64,000 nt of DNA from positions 6,028,284 to 6,092,283 of the forward strand of contig JAJEKV010000019.1 in NCBI GenBank assembly GCA_021234155.1, written 5' to 3'. This DNA comes from Isoetes taiwanensis. Its lineage: Eukaryota > Streptophyta > Lycopodiopsida > Isoetales > Isoetaceae. The notes beneath the pieces were generated by a model, which saw only the letters and a program-made list of their open reading frames with translations, searched no databases and was not told the origin of the DNA. A program made the position numbers and the translations under genes. This document shows, one piece after another, positions 1-10,559 of the stretch (position 1 is its first letter; each line of letters begins with the position of its first letter).

Positions 1-1375
1 CTATGAAGATTTTCCTAGATTCTCCAAGGTTCCTAGAAAAAAAGAAATTGGTGATAAGGAAACAAAAAGCAAAAAAAAAAAAAGGTAAGACTCAATGTCC
101 CAGCTGCATTTTATGATTTGAAACATTTGGTTTTTTCTATCACCTCTAAGTCTTGTAACATGCAAATTACTTGTAACACTCTTAATGAAGTCCAAGTTTG
201 TAAGCGCAAGAGTTGATTGAGGGAACGTAAAAGGGTACTCCAATGAACAATTTAGGACGAGGTGGTGTTAATTGACGTTCACTCTAAAAGACCACTAGAA
301 GTGAGGTAAAACCAAGAAGAATGGTTATTCCCAACATCCTCAATACATCAAAACATAATAAATGCTAAGGAGATAAAACGTTAGAAAACACCAGCAAAAT
401 GAGATACTAGAAGAGGCTAGGCAGATGCTACGTTAAGAGCGGCTAAGCAGATAGATTATGTTGGCATATACTACCATGATTTACTACGAAGAGCCAACAT
501 TATTGTGAACATAACATAAAGTGGGCTGTTGTCCACACAATGACCTTAACATAAAGAGGCCAGTCATTATAAAATTTAACATAGAGTGTGCTATTGCCAA
601 CACAATGGCCAACAGAACTCGCAACCTGTTCCTCAGTGAATGTAACATTATTTACTCTTCTACTCCAGTAAGAACTTGCCTCAAAAAAACTGAAAAAATC
701 ATCAGCTTTGCCTCAGCTTTTACCTAATTGTAAAATCATGTGTAAAAGACAATGGCCAAGGAATCAACATTTTAAACATCTGAAATAGCTATATTGCAAA
801 CTTTAACGGTAACCATATGCATTCCATTCGCAAACTAAACTTTGCAAATTGCATTGTGATCTCCACATTGCATATACATAATATAAAGTCCAATGATGTG
901 CCTGCTCAAAGGATCCTGTAGCATCGATTAAGATACAATCATATTTTCACAATACATACCAACATTGTGACAGCTACATAAGCCACAACATAATTAGATG
1001 CTAAATCGATGGTTTCTTTGAAACATTGTTTCTCTACCTCAAGGCTCCCATGAGCTCTGCAAGAACAAAGAAGTGTGCTCCAGCCACTTATTTTGGGCTC
1101 AGAGAGAGTCCTAAGCAACTCTTCAACTTCTGTGACACATTTGGCACATTACCATGACATTCACTCATAGATGTAAATCAATCACAACCTCTATCCAGTA
1201 CAGGCCTGCATGGGTGCATGCATCAAGGATAACAACAAATGACATTTCGTTTGGTTGGATGCCGCTCTGCACTTTAGAGCAATCCGAGCATTAGCATTGC
1301 CAAGCTATGCACGTCCAGCAATCATTGTTCCCCATGCAGCTACATTTTGATTTGAGTGTGCTTCATACACTCTAT
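1..1375. other. No gene recognised
   Basis: AT-rich sequence with only short open frames that show no family signature. It lies downstream (in minus-strand sense) of the TAF1C-like fragment and could be its 3' flank or further introns. No repeat or RNA gene is visible. Confidence 0.5.
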
Positions 1376-1487
1376 AAGCTTCCTCAGGACTTTCACAACT
1401 CCTCCAAATCTGAAATACTCAAGCCTGATTCAAGCTTCCTCAGGACTTCCACAACTCCTCCAAATCTGAAGTACTCAAACCTGATTC
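1376..1487. repeat. 56-bp tandem duplication
   Basis: Two head-to-tail copies, 1376-1431 and 1432-1487, differ at only a few positions; each contains CTTCCTCAGGACTT and CCTCCAAATCTGAA. On the minus strand one copy encodes the tail of the TAF1C-like reading frame (GLSTSDLEELW) and the other repeats nearly the same residues. Because 56 is not a multiple of three, the duplication shifts the frame. Confidence 0.9.
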
Positions 1488-1489
1488 GA

Positions 1490-2600
1490 AGTGAAGCCCT
1501 CCATTTGTGCAAAGGGGCTCGCAAGGACCATAACAAAATACACGCATGTCACCAGAACGGAAAGCAGAAGCTAAGATAACCCTTCCTGCAAAAGCATCAC
1601 AGACAGGATTTAAATAATTTATCGCCAAAAAAAGAAGATAAATAATCGAGATGCAGGAGATAAATCCACCTGATACAGAGGCCTTGTGATAAGCACTGCC
1701 TTTCCTTGAAGGTTGTAGCATTGACAATGGCTCCATCATGAGAACTCCTGGAAAGTCATCCACCATCTTATGTTCCCAATATACATCATTGATAAATTCA
1801 ATTAGCACCGCAAAAACTGAAACTAAATTAACAATATAAATATGCCAAATCAGCTAATAGACCTAACAGCTTCAAAACATCCATTTGACAAGGGATACTG
1901 AAACCCTGACCAAGGAATGGAAAACTAAACATAACAACATTGAACATATTAAGACCCTTCCATTTCTTTCTATACATAGCAGCCAATTTAAAAAGGTCCA
2001 AATAGTGCTTGGGGACAAATGCATATCCATTTATAGGATAGGTAAAAGACTTTTCAGACAAGGCATTTCCTCCACTAAACATGAACTGATGTCACTCAAG
2101 GGTCAATGTAAGTAACCAATACATATATTAAGTCAAAAGGCAAAAGAAGAAAAAATGAATATAGCTGTAGAACAGGATTCATCGGCCATCCAGCATCAAA
2201 AAAACACACATGGTCCTGAGTTACAGTAGCAAAATAGAACATCCCGTCACAGTCGGCTCTTGCAAATGCCAAAAAGCGTTCATTTCCAGAATTGTGTGCA
2301 TGGCAACAGCTTCATGAAGTTCCAACTGAGCGTGCATTTGTCATGACAGTCCTATGAGTTTTGTTTTCTCTAAAATCTATCAATAAAACATCACGTACAC
2401 TCGGAGGTAACGTCGTCTTTGGATGCCATGCATATTCACCATGCCACCATTGCCTTTCAAGGCTACTTAACTTCTTTTGAAAAAGACCAGGGAATTCAGA
2501 TGAAGAGCATATTCTCGAGCCATCTTTCTCGCATGAATATTTGAAAGCCACATCATTGTATAAGACATTATGCACGGGCAAATTTTCACATTGCATGTGA
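1490..2600 (-). pseudogene. TAF1C/RRN6-like WD-type gene fragment (tentative)
   Basis: Several minus-strand exon-like pieces occur in order. At 2600-2312 there is a stretch with EYAWHPKTTLPPSVRDVLLI followed by a basic segment. After a frame slip, 2296-2165 reads NERFLAFARADCDGMFYFAT and then DAGWPMNPVLQ. Further pieces lie at about 2090-1960 (TYPINGYAFVP), 1800-1660 and 1597-1490 (ILASAFRSGDMRVFCYGP). The order of a WHP motif, a 'DG-FYFA' strand, a 'D--P--PVLQ' strand and a '--FCYGP' strand resembles plant RNA polymerase I TBP-associated factor subunit C (TAF1C/RRN6-like), a WD-repeat-related protein of the rDNA pre-initiation complex. That match is from memory of the family and unverified. 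Introns are plausible but splice sites were not all fixed. The frame slip at about 2300 and the duplication at the 3' end suggest a broken copy or poor consensus. Confidence 0.4.
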
Positions 2601-2610
2601 TTGGCCCGAA

Positions 2611-4360
2611 TGTCATATATATTGTCTATAACAGACTTGCTATATGCTTTTCATATTACAAATTGAGGGCTAGTTTTCATGTTGCACCTTGTTTCTTCAT
2701 TGTGGAAGTGAACAATAGCATGGCAGGGTAGTTATCCATGTCTGCAATCTTTGCACAATAGACCAACTCTGAGCGGCGCACTCTGCATTTATGAACCAGA
2801 CAATGCAGTACCTGCTTGAGAAATATTCTCTAATTTGTTTGCACATAGGGCTGCTGATACACAAATACCCTTACTGGGGTTGAAGAAGCAATTTAGGCCT
2901 TTCTGAGTTCATTCTAGCTACTGATTCGATGGTGATGGAAGCCATCAGGATACTGCCAAATCCTTCGCAGGAGATCATGTATTTGATGCTGCAGCTTTCT
3001 ATTGACAATGACATTCTCACTGTACTCTCAGGTCAGATTGCATGGCTAGCTTAGAACTTCTTCAGCATTTGGCTTGTTTCCCTCACATGAGGCCTTTACA
3101 TTGATGATTTCGTGGGACTCTTATGAGCTTCGGCTAAGATTGGATGTTTAGCTCAGAACTGCTTCAGCATTTCTTTCTCTCACATGAGACAATTGGGCAA
3201 AGTTGGCTAATTAGTTGCTGAACCAAGGAACGTAATTAGTTGCGTTGCTGGTGAAAGCATTATAAACAGCAAATCATGTGCAGGCAAGCATAATGCTGCT
3301 GAGACCTCTCTTGAGCAAATAACTCATCTACAAAACAATTTCTGCTTTCCATATGAGGGATTTTTACACGAAAAACCTATGTTCTCCATGCCTCTCTTCT
3401 AAGGACGTGTATTGACAGATTACATTTTCAGTGATTGATAGATGATTTTCCTGCCATGTCTTATAGGGATGCACCGTCATATAGCATATAAAGACAATAA
3501 ACGTCCAAAGAACCATAGCAGCAAAATGTTAAAAACTATATCTAGCATTGCAATGCACCTGTTCTATATCTATATGCACTAGCAGATAAAAATGCTGACA
3601 TAACTACTTCAGAGTTATTTTTTATGACTGGATTCTAGTACTTCACTCTGCTTTCAGATTCTTTTTTGTCACGAATATATGGGCACATTGCTTTGCACAA
3701 AAAAGGCAGACCAGGACTATTATAGCTATGACTTCTGCACGTGGGTTTGCATTGATAGAGGCCTGTGGAATACTGCAGGGTCATAAGGATGTCTTACCAA
3801 CAATTCAATTTGTTCTTCGTAGATTTGATAGGCTTCATGCATATGTTTTATATTATATGTATTTTGTTTGCCAGCAAATAGTTGGCCTAGCAAATATGTT
3901 CTATCAATAACAGAAAAAAATGATGTTAATGCACCAAGAGTGATTTGAATCTCTTACCCAGGTCATGAACCAGACATATCTTCCCTGATTTGCGCATAGG
4001 CCATCCAAATCTAGCAAGCTGTGTTCTTTGTTCAAAGATTACGGCATGGAGCTCTTACTTGCACCTTCACGTCAGCTTATTCTCTACTTTCGAAGGAGGT
4101 TCATGCTCAAACAGGAAGGGATGAAGCGCAACCATGAAGCATAGGCCTATTCAATCACTTCTAACCAGTAGTCACAGATCAGCCACAAATGAGAGACCTA
4201 CACATTTATGGAACTTGAATCCACCTCTGGAAAATCTGAAAGAAGCGACCAAATGGTGGCAAATGTACAGTCCAGTTGCAAGCAAGCTCAGCTAATCCCC
4301 AGACATCCACAAATAGTGTGATATTAAACAGAAAACAACACACATAAAGAGAATAAAGTA
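2611..4360. other. No gene recognised; possible intron or spacer
   Basis: This stretch separates the two minus-strand gene fragments. No exon of either family could be read here with confidence. A weak internal duplication is visible: about 3040-3090 and 3150-3190 share TTCAGCATTT and CTCACATGAG. Around 4055-4240 two short segments recur at about 5400-5445 (CCTTCACGTCAGCTTATTCT and TGAATCCACCTCTGGAAAA), so parts of this spacer are duplicated near the TM reading frame. Confidence 0.5.
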
Positions 4361-4363
4361 ACT

Positions 4364-4459
4364 GTAAACATTGATGTGATCCTCACTTGACAATGTGCAG
4401 GGAATTCTAACGTAAACATTGATGTGATCCTCACTTGACAATGTGCAGGGAATTCTAAC
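4364..4459. repeat. 48-bp tandem duplication inside ABCG exon
   Basis: Two identical head-to-tail 48-bp copies lie at 4364-4411 and 4412-4459. On the minus strand each codes for the same 16 residues, beginning TLEFPAHCQV, so the duplication is in frame. In PDR transporters this peptide follows the Q-loop region and normally occurs once. Part of the unit (GTGAGG after HCQ) also looks like a splice donor, so the duplicated piece may straddle an exon end. Confidence 0.92.
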
Positions 4460-4870
4460 GTTCCTACAACAGTCATGTCACCCACATAAAATCAAATTGG
4501 CTTATATATGCAGAGGTTTTCTGCGGAATAAACTCTTGCAATCCATAGCCATTACAGGTAATTTGCCCCTTAGCCTGCATTATTGGTTGTTAACATCAAT
4601 GAGAAATTCTGGCTGTGAGCATACAGTAATCCATCTGTCTACCTTTAGGTCTTTATCAAGCTTTCCAGCCAAGGCCAAAAGAAGACTTGTTTTTCAGAAC
4701 TTGGCGGACCTAGCAGCAGTGTCATTCTGTAAAAGAAAGGGCAATTTGTCTTTCAATTCCTATTAATGAAACTTGTATTGGTCTATTCACACAAAAAGCT
4801 AACTTCAGGCTTAAGGACACCACTGACATCCTATAAAAGTGTGAGCTTGGTACTCTTTGTTGTGGATATG
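4432..4870 (-). pseudogene. PDR-type ABCG transporter, first nucleotide-binding domain fragment
   Basis: Full-size ABCG (pleiotropic drug resistance) proteins are plasma-membrane exporters powered by two ATPase domains. On the minus strand the start of the first domain can be read in order. About 4832-4808 gives DVSGVLKP, preceded in frame by LTLL and a TAG stop. After an intron ending TTTTACAG, 4729-4643 gives MTLLLGPPSS then KTSLLLALAGKLDKDLK, the Walker A region, with two bases missing where the loop glycine belongs. A further intron (GTAGAC...TGCAG) is followed at 4575-4492 by [20 protein letters not shown] and YISQF. After another slip, 4492-4432 gives [12 protein letters not shown], the equivalent of the Q-loop 'GEMTVRETL' stretch. 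No signature motif, Walker B or membrane domain is found nearby. The TAG, two frame slips and missing remainder argue for a decayed fragment, though consensus errors could cause the slips. Confidence 0.75.
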
Positions 4871-5403
4871 CCTACTGCATTAACAGACCCTGCATGTGGC
4901 ATTTTTCCAAGATAAACACAGCTATTTAAAATGACAAAACTGCCGTGATGCTTCCAGTTAAGAACAACTTCACCTAAGCTTGAAAGGGACTTACAAATTT
5001 TACGGGCGATCTCTTGCAGATTCATCAACTCCAGATACTATAAATACTGATTGCAGAAAGATTTTAGCACCGGTAGTTACATGGGCCTGAACCCCGCATT
5101 GCCATTGACAGACTGCAGATGACAAAAAAGGAGCTAAGGGGTAGATGTTGAATGGTCTGCCGTGCTACGGGAATTAGAGCAGCCTTTGAGGCTCAAAACA
5201 ACGATAAAAATGCATTAAGGCCAACGAGACTTCATGTGAGCTTGCTAAACGAAGAAATGAAAAGCTTCAGAGGCAATAAAAGCTCAACGAAATTTCTAGA
5301 GCTCAGGCAAGAAACGAATCAAAGAATCTGGAAAATACCTTCATGTGATAAAAACTCGAATATGCTGGAAAATATGCATGCTAAAATATGTTGGAAGATA
5401 CCT

Positions 5404-5877
5404 TCACGTCAGCTTATTCTCTGTTTGAATCCACCTCTGGAAAATAATGAAGCGGCCAAATGAGGAAGGCCCTGCCCAAATGCGAAATGTTAGAATAGCC
5501 CAGCCAAACTTTTCATAGTCTTTATATATTTTCCTTAATCCCCTGCGCATAATCCCTCCGGGAAAATGGATTGCCGCGCCACCTTCGACGGATCTTCTAC
5601 AGAAATAAAGAACTATGAGAGCTAAGATAGAAAATGTACCAAGAAGAGACGCGAGCAAAATGGCCAAGATTGCGCTGCTGCTGTAAAAATACTGCATTCT
5701 GGGGGAGGGAGGCGGAGGTCCGGCGATGGTGGAATCGCCGGAGTAAACTTCATGTAATGCAAATTTTAAATGAATATCGGCTCTTTTGGCATATTCATTA
5801 ATGGTTTTTGACACGTTTAGCAAAGGTAAACGATGCAAACTTGGGGAGGAGAGAATATCATTATTTTTTTTTGCCAC
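5404..5877 (-). CDS. Hypothetical protein with one membrane segment
   Basis: An uninterrupted 157-codon minus-strand frame starts at an ATG at 5877. Near residues 62-92 it has one long hydrophobic stretch (AILAILLASLLGTFSILALI), preceded by a proline-rich PPPPSP segment and followed by CRR and a basic tail (GIMRRGLRKIYKDYEKFG). That is the layout of a single-pass or signal-anchor protein with a basic cytosolic side. No family is recognised. It lies upstream of the ABCG fragment on the same strand, but PDR proteins do not start with a membrane anchor, so it is probably unrelated or a first exon of something else. Its 3' end overlaps the short segment duplicated at about 4.06-4.24 kb. Confidence 0.35.
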   Translation of the reverse strand: MAKKNNDILSSPSLHRLPLLNVSKTINEYAKRADIHLKFALHEVYSGDSTIAGPPPPSPRMQYFYSSSAILAILLASLLGTFSILALIVLYFCRRSVEGGAAIHFPGGIMRRGLRKIYKDYEKFGWAILTFRIWAGPSSFGRFIIFQRWIQTENKLT

Positions 5878-6149
5878 CTCATGTTGTGGAGTCAGATAGG
5901 TGGCCTAAAGTGGTGCCACCTCTTCAAATGCATTAATTTCAATGCTTTAAATTGTATTAAATTGCACAGACTTTTTTTAAATTCAATGGTCCCAGATCGA
6001 ACCCCAAATCCAACGCCTAGATTAAAAGCCCCAAATAAAGGGTTGCTTGGGGATCATGGCGTGTGGTTTCCGCCCAGTTGGATTCTCATTGACTGGACCG
6101 GATTCAGACCGACACCTCAGGTTACAAAAAAAGGGGGCAGCTTATATAA

Positions 6150-6350
6150 TTGTATATATATAACATATATATATATAATGACATATATGACATATGTTAT
6201 ATGACATAAGTCAGATATAGTGTATAGAATGTCATATATGACATATGTCACACGGTGTATGTAATGTCACCAATGACATATGACAATGTCACATGATACA
6301 TACATATGTTTTATATGTCATAAATTGGATATAAACATTGCATGATATAT
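6150..6350. repeat. AT-rich degenerate repeat built on ACATATG
   Basis: About 200 bp made of variants of TGACATATATGACATATGT and TATATA. It is self-complementary in many registers and could extrude hairpins. No coding content. Confidence 0.8.
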
Positions 6351-7200
6351 GTAATGTATGGGTTATTTTCCACTTGTTATTAGTTAAGTTAAATAGGACA
6401 AATAACTGAAAACTTCTTTTCCACTGATCCTTAAGTTAATATAAATTAAGTGATTTTTAATAAAACACATGATGTAAATGAAGGACTACGACAGGCACTT
6501 CCCTAATTCCAAACTAAAAAATACAAATACAATCAATAAAGACTCTTAGATAGCAATTTCCATGCCCCTCATACTTACTGGCCTTTTGAGGCTTACAAAT
6601 AGATTTCGTCATGACATTCGACTGCTATCATGATATCTTGATTACTCAAAATAATGACATGCTATCATGGTTACCGTTATGATCCTAGAAGCTTTTTTCT
6701 AACAAATATTTTCTGAAGCATTAAGTTTATGCCAAAGGCCAATACTCAAACACAGTATTCTAGCATTACTGAAAAAGGCAAGTGCTTTATAAAACTGGAA
6801 ATCCTAAACTTATTAAAGAGAGTAATGTTTTGACTGTTTCATAAAGAAGCAATTAGAGTTCATAGATAAGAAACATTTACTGATCATACAACTCATCCTA
6901 CAGGCCAACAACCAAATCATTCTAGGGCATACCCTGCCATTTGATGTCAACCCCAAGAAAGTGCTATTATAAGGAGAGATGATGTAGGAACATGATTATT
7001 CAGAGCCACCTTACCAATAAGCCTACATTTTCTCTTGTGGTTGTAATACCTCATTCTTGCCAGTTGATTCAGAGACAAAACTTGATGAAATCAATAAAGG
7101 TACATGTGTAGAGTATAAGCAGTGAATGCATCTTCAAGGTAACCAGTGAGTTCTTCTTGGACCTCCTTAGCACGTGACTCTGCTACTCCATGACCAATTA
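6351..7200. other. No gene recognised
   Basis: AT-rich sequence with no family signature and no obvious repeat. It leads into the repeat units that flank the LTR retrotransposon. Confidence 0.5.
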
Positions 7201-7202
7201 GT

Positions 7203-7338
7203 AATAATATGTAGCATAATAACAGGGGGTTTTCTTTGTGTTTTAGACGCTTTTAAAACAAGGTTTTCCTACGATTTAAGGATGTATTCAAATGGATGTA
7301 CTAATCGCATTACATCTAGAGTAGCAGCCATTTCTCGA
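7203..7338 (+). repeat. Dispersed repeat, copy 1 (relative at 57.1 kb)
   Basis: Shares an ordered series of words with 57,112-57,245: CATAATAACAGGGGGTTT, then a T-rich stretch, GATTTAAGGATG or GATTTGATAGGC, GGATGTACTAA and TACATCTAG. The two copies have the same orientation and similar length, with small indels. Here it runs directly into the ~95-bp repeat unit next to the retrotransposon; at 57 kb that unit is absent. Confidence 0.75.
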
Positions 7339-7434
7339 GCCATTGATTTTAGCCTTTTTTTTTCAATGGTCAACAACCAATGGCTCACAACAAAAGCCCT
7401 TTTTGTCAGGTGCATAATGGGCATAAGAAGGCCA
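7337..7434 (+). repeat. ~95-bp repeat unit, left copy
   Basis: Begins CCATTGATTTTAGCC, has a T8-9 run, then CAATGGTCAACAACCAATGG, CTCACAACAAAAGCCC and GCATAATGG. It contains inverted pieces (CCATTG against CAATGG). It ends with GGCCA, the left target duplication of the LTR element. An almost identical unit starts immediately after the right end of that element. Confidence 0.9.
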
Positions 7435-9030
7435 TGTGATGCCCTTACTCTTATAATCGATGCCCACATCAGATTCGGCGAGAACATCTACAGCATTTAC
7501 CATTGGGGCCATCCACTGACTCGCTCCCATGATGAGCCAAGGGAAGAATGGATGTAGTCATTCACCCGCCTTCCATCGTCGACCTATCTGGGGTTTGAAT
7601 AAACAAACGTGCACAACTAACAAGAACAAATACAATCACCAGAGGTGAATACAATACAACATCACGTAGATAGCAATACCATAGAAATAACATCATCACA
7701 TAACATAAATAACAAGAGGGGAGATCCTACCTGTGCTTCGACTCTGGGGATGACTACATGCTAGGGTTCCGGAGTTCATTTGCATGCAATATGGCAATGG
7801 ATTTGGTCGGCATAGAACATGGCTTAGGGTAGTCCACTCCATCCGCCCTCCCATGCACACTTTGCGCAGTAGGTCAAAAGTGTTGGGACTTGACCGTAGC
7901 TCCCGCCGGGTGAATAGCCGAGGGGCTACTACTACTGGGTTGCATCTCCCCAGCCCCGGGATGAGGCAGAAGAGAGTTGCCTCCTCCAGAGGCATCCATG
8001 CTCATCACAAAGGCTAGAGGGCCACCGCCCGTATTCGACTTTTGAACTCACCGGAAGGTCATATCCACCACCCCACGAGTGTCGAAGCCATGCCTTGCCC
8101 ACACGCAAAGGGACAAAGCCATTAAGCCTAGCCTGCAGAGACCCCCGATAGGGCCTTACTACTAGAGGGGTCAGTCCAAGTGATGAGACAAGTTCCTCCT
8201 TATCAACCGCCTAGCCCCTTCACCCACAACCAAAGGGCTCGCGGCACGGGCCGCATGTAATTGGGAACTAGTGGTGCTATGCTAGGATCATCTACTACAC
8301 GCCTTTTGGGTCTCTACCCCTTTCCCCATACATGGAGATCACAGAGTGAAATACATCCATCATCATCTAAACTAAATAGAAAATAACATCTAAACTAACT
8401 AACTACATAACAGAGTTAGGTTCCTTTGTTAGGCTTATGATCTCTGATCTATAAGGCCTCTAGAGATGATCTAACATGCTAAACCCAAGATATTGCCATG
8501 CCCAAAGATGGCTTTGCACAACGTAATGACTAGATACCGCCTCCCCCTACCCGCCCTCCCCGATCCTTGGAAGCCCATACTCCCGATCTTGTGAACAATG
8601 GTCGCTAATCAATAACTTCACAGTAAATCCGCTTTCCTGGGAGCCTAGCAATGGAATTGGGTCCTACCTTGGCCGAAAATGGCCCAAGAGAACCCTAAAT
8701 GCTTAAAATGGGAAGGAACTCTAGAAAAACCCTAAATGGTCAAAAGGAAAGAGAGCTTTAGGTTTTTTTTAGCCCTTATATAGAACCCTTTAGGGTTAGG
8801 TTAGACATTGGCCAAATGGGGATTTAGCCAATTGGCAATGGGGTCCATGGGGTTATTTATTGTGTATGTTTATTTAACATGCAAGCATTCGATGTTGCCC
8901 CCTAGGTGCAACTCTTGCCCCTAGGTGCAACCTTATATGCTCACAGTACATGTCATCCGTGACATGTAATGGGTGACGTGGGCAGTATAATATACGTGTT
9001 GGGGAGCATATATTATGCCGGAACGCCACA
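7435..9030 (-). repeat. 3' LTR of the Gypsy element
   Basis: 1,596 bp, colinear with 17,726-19,335. In element sense it holds a TATA-type promoter at about 8,785-8,772 and a long GC-richer R/U5. The two LTRs are clearly homologous throughout but differ by many clustered 1-5-base indels and substitutions, more than expected for a very recent insertion if the sequence is accurate. Confidence 0.95.
8772..8785 (-). promoter_or_regulatory. TATA box in 3' LTR
   Basis: Minus-strand TTCTATATAAGGGC, repeated in the 5' LTR at 19,075-19,088. It lies about 245-260 bp inside the LTR, a normal place for the U3 core promoter. In the 3' LTR it would drive transcription outward, into the left flank. Confidence 0.7.
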
Positions 9031-9043
9031 TTCTCCCCACCTT
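9031..9043 (-). other. Polypurine tract
   Basis: Minus-strand AAGGTGGGGAGAA abuts the TG of the 3' LTR, the position of the plus-strand primer in LTR retroelements. A similar GGTGGGGAG motif recurs about 40 bp upstream (9,073-9,083) and again near 11,315 inside the AT-rich insert. Confidence 0.85.
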
Positions 9044-9985
9044 GACTTGATGTTGTCCTCAAAGATCACGCTGCCTCCCCACCTTGAAACCCCCGTGATA
9101 TCCCTGCAAATCACATTTAATACACATAGGATGTATAGCAAAATTACCCCAAGGTAATATTTAAGTTTTAATTTCTATAACACATCCTTGTTTAATATCA
9201 TACTATGGTAAGGGAGTCTTTCACCCTCTTACTTTATCATCTATTATTATTCACAAAATTTTATAGCTTACACCATTATTATTATTAACATAGTTCCAAA
9301 ATTTCCTACTTAAGGTTCCACATCGCTTCCTTACAACACATCGTGACAAAATTATGTGTTGCAAGTCTTTGCAAGCAGGACCTTCCTCCTCAGACTCCCC
9401 TATTGGCATGCAGGTCCACACTACGCTAGCATACATTTAATTATTATAGATATTGGTTGTTAGGGGAACCACCCATTAAATACAATTATATGGATGCAAG
9501 GCATATCTCCCCATAGGAAGATTATGTTTCTTCCATCATGGCCGTGGAGACAAATACTTATCATGCCTATATGCCACTCATGCCTACACCTCAGAAGTTG
9601 GCCAACGGGGAGATAGGGTCCTTCCCAGATATGGGGCGGAAGGGCCCTCCCCGTAGGGCATTGACTAGAGGTGCTTTTCCTATCATGCATTCCCCTGAAT
9701 GACCTCTTATCTTCGAGGTCGCCTACTTCGTGGGGACGTAAGTAGACCTTCTAATCTACCTCCCAACTCGCGGTAAGCAAAACCGCCGGGCCATGCCTAC
9801 AATGACATTACACCACGCCCTAGAGATCACCATAGTGGTCTCATCATCATTAACAACGATGCAACCCATACCTAGCATAGGCTGCATGCGTAGATTAATC
9901 TTAGCTACACATGAAATTTAATCTAAACCCAAATCGACATGCCCGAGCCGATTTCTTGGGTGTCGATGTCGACATTTCGTGACGA
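9044..9985. other. 3' untranslated part of the Gypsy element
   Basis: About 0.9 kb between the chromodomain and the polypurine tract. Short minus-strand frames (for example 9,690-9,460) have no recognisable domain. There is no envelope-like membrane protein. Several TCTCCCCA motifs suggest internal duplication of the polypurine region. Confidence 0.5.
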
Positions 9986-9989
9986 AATG

Positions 9990-10330
9990 ACCATTGCATT
10001 GCTCCATGAGTTAAGGGTACCGCTTCTCAAGATCTATTTGTAGTGCCCACGTAGCGCCTTCCACTTGTAAGTGTCTCTTTCACTGGTATTGAGGATTGAG
10101 ATCTTCTTGTCTTCTTATAGGATCTCGACAAGAAGAACCTCCGAACAATCTCAAGGTGATCGCCCATTGTTTCCAAGAACTTTGGTCTCTCCAAGCATTC
10201 CTCCTCGATTAGGAATGTGTTTCTTTAGGAGACTTACCCGAAAACACTATGGATCTTTAAGTGTGTCGGGCAGTCCAACTTATAGGATTGGTTACCTACT
10301 CTTTTGGTTATCCCGAATTGTCCAAACCAC
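9990..10330 (-). pseudogene. Gypsy integrase C-terminal domain plus chromodomain (broken)
   Basis: In retroelement integrases this end binds DNA, and the chromodomain of chromoviruses steers insertion to modified chromatin. Minus-strand 10,315-10,240 reads RVGNQSYKLDCP and THLKIHSVF, the GPY/F-type module ('-IG-VAYKLELP---KIHPVFHVS-LK'), followed after slips by S-LKK. About 10,125-10,085 gives KKTRRSQSS, the usual basic spacer. About 10,062-10,019 gives EGATWALQIDLEKRYP, the conserved end of the chromodomain ('-W-G-P---ATWE--E-----YP'). A TAA follows the YP. At least two frame slips are needed to join the pieces, so no functional protein is encoded as written. Confidence 0.8.
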
Positions 10331-10347
10331 CTTTGGAGCAAGCTTGC

Positions 10348-10457
10348 AATTGTCGATGCAGAGCTTCACCGATGTCAGAATCGCCGATGCAGAAGCTTCA
10401 AATTTTAACCGCCGATGCAGAGCTTCATCTATGCAATTGTCGATGCAGAGCTTGTCG
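10348..10457. repeat. Four imperfect direct repeats with core CGATGCAGAGCTT
   Basis: The core or a one-base variant occurs four times in 110 bp, separated by short spacers (CCGATGTCAGAATCG, ATTTTAACCGC, CATCTATGCAATTG). They lie just upstream, in element sense, of the integrase C-terminal module and replace the expected integrase-connector coding sequence. Origin unknown; possibly slippage expansion after the gene died. Confidence 0.8.
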
Positions 10458-10559
10458 CTATGCTCTTCTCACGCCTCTTGCTTTTCTAGAGGATATCTTT
10501 GTACTTCCTCCACCAACTGCTGTATGTCGGCTAGCATCCGCTAACGCCTTTAAATAAAC

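Noticed and set aside
6150-6350. ACATATGT-rich self-complementary stretch as a possible regulatory or origin-like element
   Set aside because: Low-complexity AT repeat; palindromes arise automatically from alternating TA/CA/TG content.
7269-7487. Minus-strand frame sharing KRAFVVSHWLLTIEKKRLKSM with 19,318-19,623
   Set aside because: The shared peptide is just the ~95-bp repeat unit translated; the frame crosses the LTR boundary.
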